A stretch of 64,000 bases of DNA from NCBI RefSeq assembly GCF_009909145.1, contig NZ_JAAAPJ010000001.1:744001-808000 (forward strand). Reading direction: 5' to 3'. This stretch comes from Corallococcus silvisoli (lineage in GTDB: Bacteria; Myxococcota; Myxococcia; Myxococcales; Myxococcaceae). Of this stretch, positions 59,786 to 64,000 are shown piece by piece (the stretch's first letter is position 1; every line of letters starts with the position of its first letter). Under the pieces are notes generated by a model. That model was given only the letters and a program-made list of their open reading frames with translations. It did not search any database and was not told the origin of the DNA. The position numbers and the translations under genes are program-made.

Positions 59786-60823
59786 GTGTATCGAAAGAAT
59801 GTCCTCAGCGCCGTGCTCGCGCTGGGGTTGCTGACCACGATGAGTGCCCAGGCCGAGGTGGTGTTCGCCCAGGCGAACTTCCTGCTCAACAAGAACCAGC
59901 TCTCCGCGGTGAACTACCGCGGCAAGGGGACGAACATCCCCGTGGGCGCGAAGGTCGAGGTCCTGAAGCGCGACGACGACGAAGTGCGCTGCAAGGTGGT
60001 GGACTCCGGCGCCGAGTTCCGGTTCGTGACCCACCGCAGCCTGGGCAAGCCCATCGCGGTGCTGTTCGCCGGCTTCTTCGCCAAGGATGACCCGGCCGCG
60101 CGCATCGCCGCCCTGTCACCGGAGGATCAGAAGCAGGTCCGGGCGGGTGAGCTGGCCCGTGGCATGTCGCGGGAGGCCGTGCTGCTCGCCCTCGGGCCGC
60201 CGCCGCCGCACCGGACGCCGTCGTACCAGAGCAACCGTTGGACGTACTGGAGCTCGAAGCTCTCCACGTTCGAGGTCGTCTTCGGTGAGGACGGCAAGGT
60301 CGCGTCGTTCAGCAACGAGCCCGTGGCCGCGCCCGCGCCCGCGCCCACTCCGGCGCCGGCGGAGAAGTTCTTCCACGCGACCGCGAACTTCCATTTCGAG
60401 GAGGGCACCGTGTCCTGGGTGAACTACCTCAAGGGCCCCATCCTGCCGTTCAACACGCGGGTGGAGGTGCTGGACAAGGGGTCGTCCAAGGTGAAGTTCA
60501 AGGTCGTGGATTCGGGGCAGGAGTTCGTGTTCGAGAACGACTCGCGCTCGGGCGCGGACACCTGGAAGCTGTTCCAGGCGGCGTTCGCCCCGGAGAACCA
60601 GGCCAGCAAGCTGGAGGCGCTGACGGCGGAGGACCGCAAGAAGGTCTCGGCGTCGGAGGTGGAGCCCGGCATGTCCCGCGCGGCCGTGCGCATGGCGTGG
60701 GGGCCGCCGCCGCCGCATGAGACGCCTTCGTTCGACTCCAGCACCTGGACCTACTGGAAGACCAAGCTGTCCAAGGTGCACGTGAAGTTCGGCAAGGACG
60801 ACAAGGTCGCCTCCATCGAGTAG
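59786..60823 (+). CDS. Secreted protein with an internally duplicated SmpA/OmlA-like module
   Basis: A 345-residue exported protein. GTG 59786 follows GAGGGGG and opens into a signal peptide (LSAVLALGLLTTMSAQA); a GTG eight codons upstream is less good. The mature protein is two copies of a ~150-residue unit: first (about residues 25-170) with VNYRGKGTNIPVGAKVEVL, GMSREAVLLALGPPPPH and WTYWSSKLSTFEVVFGEDGK; second (about 190-345) with VNYLKGPILPFNTRVEVL, GMSRAAVRMAWGPPPPH and WTYWKTKLSKVHVKFGKDDK. The GMSxxxVxxxxGPPxxxxxxxWxYW pattern matches small BamE/SmpA/OmlA-type lipoprotein modules. A Pro/Ala linker joins the copies. It ends before a strong terminator. Function unknown. Confidence 0.85.
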   Translation: MYRKNVLSAVLALGLLTTMSAQAEVVFAQANFLLNKNQLSAVNYRGKGTNIPVGAKVEVLKRDDDEVRCKVVDSGAEFRFVTHRSLGKPIAVLFAGFFAKDDPAARIAALSPEDQKQVRAGELARGMSREAVLLALGPPPPHRTPSYQSNRWTYWSSKLSTFEVVFGEDGKVASFSNEPVAAPAPAPTPAPAEKFFHATANFHFEEGTVSWVNYLKGPILPFNTRVEVLDKGSSKVKFKVVDSGQEFVFENDSRSGADTWKLFQAAFAPENQASKLEALTAEDRKKVSASEVEPGMSRAAVRMAWGPPPPHETPSFDSSTWTYWKTKLSKVHVKFGKDDKVASIE

Positions 60824-60850
60824 CGCGGGAGCGGATCCACGCTCCTTCGC

Positions 60851-60883
60851 ACGAGGGCGTCCCGTTCGCAGGGACGCCCTCGT
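60851..60883 (+). terminator. Strong intrinsic terminator
   Basis: ACGAGGGCGTCCC (60851-60863) pairs perfectly with GGGACGCCCTCGT (60871-60883) around a 7-base loop, followed by CGTTT. It lies 27 bases after the stop of the duplicated secreted protein gene. Confidence 0.85.
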
Positions 60884-61032
60884 CGTTTCAGGTGGGGGCT
60901 CGCCGGGCCCGTGTCCGTCCGTGAACGCTGGAGGCAGGCCCGGGGGCCGGTGGTGGGCGGGCAGGGGGCGCGCGGCGCGGCGGTTGGACTCCGGCGGGTT
61001 CGTGCACAGTGTGGGGAGCATGGGAGGGCTGC

Positions 61033-61749
61033 ATGGAGCCGCCGCGAGCACCCCACGCCTGGAACGTGACGCCCACGGAGGCGGTGGCGCTGCAGAAGCG
61101 CCTGCGCGAGCAGCTCATCCTCCAGCCGCCTCCAGGCCTGAAGGTCACGCGGCTGGCGGGCGCGGACATCTCCACGGAGAAGGGCAACGACACGGGCTAT
61201 GGCGGCATGGTGGTGCTCGACGCGGCGACCCTGGAGCCGGTGGCCCGGGCGGTGGCCGCGGTGCCGCTGACGTTCCCCTACGTCCCGGGCCTGCTGTCGT
61301 TCCGCGAGCTGCCAGTGCTCGCGGCGGTCTGGGAGCGGCTCGCGCTCCGGCCTGACGTGCTCGTCTTCGACGGCCATGGCACCGCGCACCCGCGCCGGTT
61401 GGGCATCGCCTGCCACGGTGGGCTGCTCTTCGACACTCCGTCCATTGGCTGCGCCAAGTCGCTGCTCGTGGGCACGCCCGGGAAGCTCGCGGAGCGCCGG
61501 GGGGCCACCTCGCCCATCCTCCACAAGGGAGAGGTGGTGGGCATGGCGGTCCGCACGCGCACGGGCGTCAGCCCTGTGTATGTCTCTCCCGGTCACCGCA
61601 TGGACCTGGACACCGCGGTGGAGTGGGTGCTGAAGGCGAGCCCGCGCTACCGCGAACCAGAGACGACGCGCCACGCGCACCGGCTGGTGAATGCCTTCCG
61701 CCGCGCGGGCGGCGAGGCGGCGGAGCTGGAAGGGGGGCACGCCGGATGA
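61033..61749 (+). CDS. nfi: Endonuclease V (deoxyinosine repair)
   Basis: A 238-residue DNA repair nuclease that cuts near deaminated adenine (inosine). ATG 61033 follows GGGAGGGCTGC; an earlier ATG gives no better signal. The catalytic residues are in place: Asp in AGADISTEKGN, the long conserved segment VPLTFPYVPGLLSFRELP, the metal-binding Asp in VFDGHGTAHPRRLGIACH and TPSIGCAKSLL. The C-terminal part (SPVYVSPGHRMDLDTAVEWV) is also typical. Normal length. Its stop overlaps the start of the DUF2905 gene (ATGA), a pairing I do not know to be functional. Confidence 0.96.
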   Translation: MEPPRAPHAWNVTPTEAVALQKRLREQLILQPPPGLKVTRLAGADISTEKGNDTGYGGMVVLDAATLEPVARAVAAVPLTFPYVPGLLSFRELPVLAAVWERLALRPDVLVFDGHGTAHPRRLGIACHGGLLFDTPSIGCAKSLLVGTPGKLAERRGATSPILHKGEVVGMAVRTRTGVSPVYVSPGHRMDLDTAVEWVLKASPRYREPETTRHAHRLVNAFRRAGGEAAELEGGHAG

Positions 61750-61961
61750 AGCCCATGGGGCTGATGCTCGTGGTGGCGGGCCTGGGGCTCGTGGTCGTGG
61801 GCCTCCTGGTGTGGGCCGGGGCCTTCACCTGGTTCGGCCGGCTGCCCGGAGACATCCGCGTCGAGAGCGGCAACACGCGCTTCTACGCTCCGCTCGTGTC
61901 CATGCTGGTCCTCTCCGTGCTGCTCAGCCTGGGTGCCTGGGTGCTGCGCCGGCTCTTCTAG
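61746..61961 (+). CDS. DUF2905-like small membrane protein
   Basis: A 71-residue protein with two membrane helices (GLMLVVAGLGLVVVGLLVWAG and LVSMLVLSVLLSLGAWVL) joined by the short motif FTWFGRLPGDIRVESGNTRF, which is the hallmark of DUF2905 proteins. Its ATG overlaps the endonuclease V stop by four bases, so it is co-translated with that gene. Both ends are likely cytoplasmic. The family is widespread and of unknown function. It is the last gene before a 249-base gap that holds the hairpins at 62035-62075. Confidence 0.85.
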   Translation: MKPMGLMLVVAGLGLVVVGLLVWAGAFTWFGRLPGDIRVESGNTRFYAPLVSMLVLSVLLSLGAWVLRRLF

Positions 61962-62034
61962 GCGGATTTTCTCTCAAGGACGCGGGGGCTCGGCGTCTGT
62001 CCGGCAGAACCTGTCCCGTCGGGTAGGCCGTGGG

Positions 62035-62075
62035 CTGTCCAGGCGGACAGGAAGGGGCCTGTCCGGAGGGACAGG
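62035..62075 (+). promoter_or_regulatory. Tandem CTGTCC/GGACAG hairpins in the leader of the GMC oxidoreductase gene
   Basis: Two adjacent hairpins with the same core: CTGTCC-AGGC-GGACAG (62035-62050) and CCTGTCC-GGAG-GGACAGG (62058-62075), each with a 4-base loop; further CTGTCC-type half sites lie just upstream (about 61997 and 62011). They are 136 bases before the start codon at 62211. They may be a terminator for the preceding operon, a protein-binding site, or a leader element. No riboswitch class was recognised. Confidence 0.4.
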
Positions 62076-62210
62076 GGGAAGACACCGACCGGGCGGGGAG
62101 TGGATCCGCGCCGGTGAACCGCGCAGCATGCGGCCCCCACCCTGGCGGTACCGGCTGGGAATCCAGGCAACATCCGGAAGACGGCGGGGGGCAGTCCGCC
62201 AGGAGCGAGC

Positions 62211-64000
62211 ATGCGCAGGTTGTCGTCCCCATGGAGCGAGCTGGCCTCTCACTACCCGGTGGTCGTCGTGGGTTCGGGCTATGGCGGGGGGATCTCCGCC
62301 AGCCGCCTGGCGCGCGCGGGACAGCAGGTCTGCGTGTTGGAGCGCGGCCGGGAATTGCATCCCGGTGAGATGCCGCGCACGCCCACGCAGGCCATGGCCG
62401 AGTTCCAGCTCCACTGTGCCCCGGGCCAGGGGGACCTGGACGTGGGCAGCCCCACCGGCCTCATCGAGGTGCACCGCAACGGCGACGTGTCCGTCATCGA
62501 CGGCTGCGGTCTGGGCGGCACGTCGCTCATCAACGCGGGCGTGACGATGCGGCCGGATCCGCGCGTGTTCGAGGACCCGCGCTGGCCCGAGGCCCTGCGC
62601 GCCGACCTGCACGGACTCCTGGAAGATGGCTTCGCGCACGCGGAGACGATGCTGCGGCCCCTGCCGTACCCGGAGGACCACCCGCCCCTCCAGAAGCTCA
62701 AGACGTTCGGCATCTCCGCGGAGAAGCTGGGCGGACGGCTGACGCGGCCGCCGGTGGCGGTGACGTTCGAGGCGGGCGTCAACGCCGCGGGCGTACGGCA
62801 GCCGGCCTGTTCGCTGTGCGGCGACTGCGCCACGGGCTGCAACACGGGCGCGAAGAACACCGTCCTGATGAACTACCTGCCGGACGCCCACGCGCACGGG
62901 GCCCGCATCTTCACCGAGGTGGCGGTGCGCGCGGTGGTGCCGGACGGCGCGAAGTGGCGCATCTACTACCGCCCCCTCAACACCGGCCGCGAGCGCTTCG
63001 ACGCGCCCGACGCGTGGCTCACCGCCGACCGGGTCATCCTGGCGGCGGGCACCATGGGCACCACCGAAATCCTCCTGCGCTCGCGCGAGCGGGGCCTGCC
63101 GGTGTCGGCGAAGCTGGGCCACCGCTTCAGCAGCAACGGCGACGTGTTGGCCTTTGGCTACAACCTGGACATGCCCGTCCACGGCGTGGGCCACGGTGAG
63201 CACGACCACGCGAAGCGGGACCCGGTGGGCCCCTGCATCGCGGGCGTCATCGACGCGCGCGACACCGCGCGGCTGAACGAGGGGATGATCATCGAGGAGG
63301 GCGTCATCCCCGGCGCGCTCGCCTCGCTGATGCCCGCGGCGCTCGCGGGGGCCGCGGCGATGGTGGGCGAGGACACCGACGAGGGCATCCTGGACTGGGT
63401 CCAGGAGCGGCTGCGCCAGGCGGACAGCCTGGTGCGCGGCCCGGACCACGGCGCGGTGGAGCACACGCAGACGCTGATGGTGATGTCCCACGACGAAGGG
63501 AAGGGCGAGCTGCGGCTGGAGGGCGACCGCGTGCGCCTGCACTGGCCGGATGCCGGACGCGACCCCCAGCTCACCCGCATCGAGGAGCGCCTGCGCCGGG
63601 CCACCGCCGCGCTGGGCGGCACCTTCGTGCGCTACCCGCTCTGGTCGGAAGCCTTTGGCAAGGAGCTGCTGTGCACGCACCCGCTGGGCGGCTGTGTCAT
63701 GGCGGAGCGGGCGGAGGACGGCGTGGTGGACCATGAAGGGCGCGTCTTCTCCGGTGCCTCCGGCCGCGCGGTGCATGAGGGGCTGTACGTGTCCGACGGC
63801 TCGGTGGTGCCGCGCTCGCTGGGCATCAACCCGCTGCTCACCATCTCCGCCGTCGCCGAGCGGGCGTGCGCCCTGATGGCGCGGCGCCATGGCTGGACCA
63901 TCGACTACGCGCCGCTGCCGGAGGCGGACGCCCGTCCGGCCCCCGGGCCCGTGGGGGTTCGCTTCACGGAGACGATGCACGGCTTCGTCTCTGGCGACGT
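62211..64000 (+). CDS. GMC-family FAD oxidoreductase with a CxxCxxCxxxC motif (3' end outside window)
   Basis: The frame is open to the right edge; 596 residues are visible. ATG 62211 follows AGGAGCGAGC. The FAD-binding GSGYGGGISASRLARAG (residues 21-37) and the GMC features DGCGLGGTSLINAG and THPLGGCVMAE (near the C-terminus) with SDGSVVPRSLGINPLLTISA place it with cholesterol-oxidase-like GMC enzymes. Unusually, Cys200, 203, 206 and 210 (CSLCGDCATGCNTGAK) form the spacing of a [4Fe-4S] ferredoxin site. No signal peptide is seen. It likely oxidises an alcohol, with electrons possibly passed to an iron-sulphur cluster rather than oxygen; substrate unknown. Confidence 0.9.
   Translation, partial: MRRLSSPWSELASHYPVVVVGSGYGGGISASRLARAGQQVCVLERGRELHPGEMPRTPTQAMAEFQLHCAPGQGDLDVGSPTGLIEVHRNGDVSVIDGCGLGGTSLINAGVTMRPDPRVFEDPRWPEALRADLHGLLEDGFAHAETMLRPLPYPEDHPPLQKLKTFGISAEKLGGRLTRPPVAVTFEAGVNAAGVRQPACSLCGDCATGCNTGAKNTVLMNYLPDAHAHGARIFTEVAVRAVVPDGAKWRIYYRPLNTGRERFDAPDAWLTADRVILAAGTMGTTEILLRSRERGLPVSAKLGHRFSSNGDVLAFGYNLDMPVHGVGHGEHDHAKRDPVGPCIAGVIDARDTARLNEGMIIEEGVIPGALASLMPAALAGAAAMVGEDTDEGILDWVQERLRQADSLVRGPDHGAVEHTQTLMVMSHDEGKGELRLEGDRVRLHWPDAGRDPQLTRIEERLRRATAALGGTFVRYPLWSEAFGKELLCTHPLGGCVMAERAEDGVVDHEGRVFSGASGRAVHEGLYVSDGSVVPRSLGINPLLTISAVAERACALMARRHGWTIDYAPLPEADARPAPGPVGVRFTETMHGFVSGD

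Noticed and set aside
61974..63980. 668-residue minus-strand open frame opposite the GMC oxidoreductase
   Set aside because: His/Arg/Val-rich antisense shadow; the plus strand has FAD and GMC motifs.
1..64000. CRISPR arrays, insertion sequences, integrases or prophage genes
   Set aside because: No repeat-spacer pattern, transposase or phage gene was found on either strand; the only large repeat is the spore coat duplication.

Overview
This 64 kb window is GC-rich chromosomal DNA that looks like a member of the Myxococcaceae (Myxococcus, Corallococcus or Pyxidicoccus type). That assignment is inference. It rests on a spore coat protein U chaperone-usher cluster, many short orphan lipoproteins, a very large Ser/Thr kinase beside a sigma-54 activator, a TIGR02269/DUF2380-like lipoprotein toxin, an AHH nuclease toxin and SBBP / ELWxxDGT propeller lipoproteins. 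No phage, insertion sequence, CRISPR array or rRNA was seen. Coding density is high and strands alternate often.

Layout. 1-3.1 kb: a MocR/PdxR regulator cut by the window edge, its probable operator, a DUF2917 gene, an unknown gene and a periplasmic alpha carbonic anhydrase. 3.4-8.7 kb: a spore-coat-U chaperone/usher cluster whose first gene is duplicated with its upstream DNA; the second copy is followed by a broken chaperone remnant. 8.7-10.7 kb: a LytS/LytTR two-component pair. 10.8-18.8 kb: lipoproteins and secreted proteins, plus a YdbC/PdxI-like reductase with a divergent LysR gene. 18.8-31.3 kb: a propeller/dihaem cytochrome, a MalT-like LuxR regulator, a sigma-54 activator with an FHA-like front, a small protein and a 1203-residue kinase with tetratricopeptide-like repeats.

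31.5-34.2 kb: a three-gene overlapping operon (outer-membrane protein, lipoprotein toxin, probable immunity). 35.4-40.7 kb: a P-type ATPase operon with HMA-like and DUF5132-like partners and an EcsC-like gene. 42.9-43.7 kb: two tRNA genes, one a class I tRNA with a CAG (Leu) anticodon and no long variable arm. 44.4-45.3 kb: a short ThiF/E1-like protein with an 82-residue partner. 48.1-54.1 kb: the most striking locus, a tightly coupled operon of a 69-residue peptide, a GH57-DUF1611-like fusion, an ABC exporter, a one-TM protein and a cytoplasmic S8 protease; it looks like an uncharacterised peptide maturation and export system. 55.7-58.4 kb: an AHH nuclease toxin with an Imm11-like immunity gene. 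58.6-64 kb: a vWA protein, an internally duplicated secreted protein, endonuclease V, DUF2905, and a GMC oxidoreductase with a CxxCxxCxxxC motif running off the end.

How the genes may work together. The chaperone and usher would export the protein U subunits to the spore surface. The two toxin-immunity pairs suggest kin competition. The 48-54 kb operon would make, process and export a modified peptide. The regulators (MocR, LytTR, LysR, LuxR, sigma-54 activator, kinase) mostly sit beside, and may control, their neighbours. All family names come from reading motifs by eye; no database search was possible.
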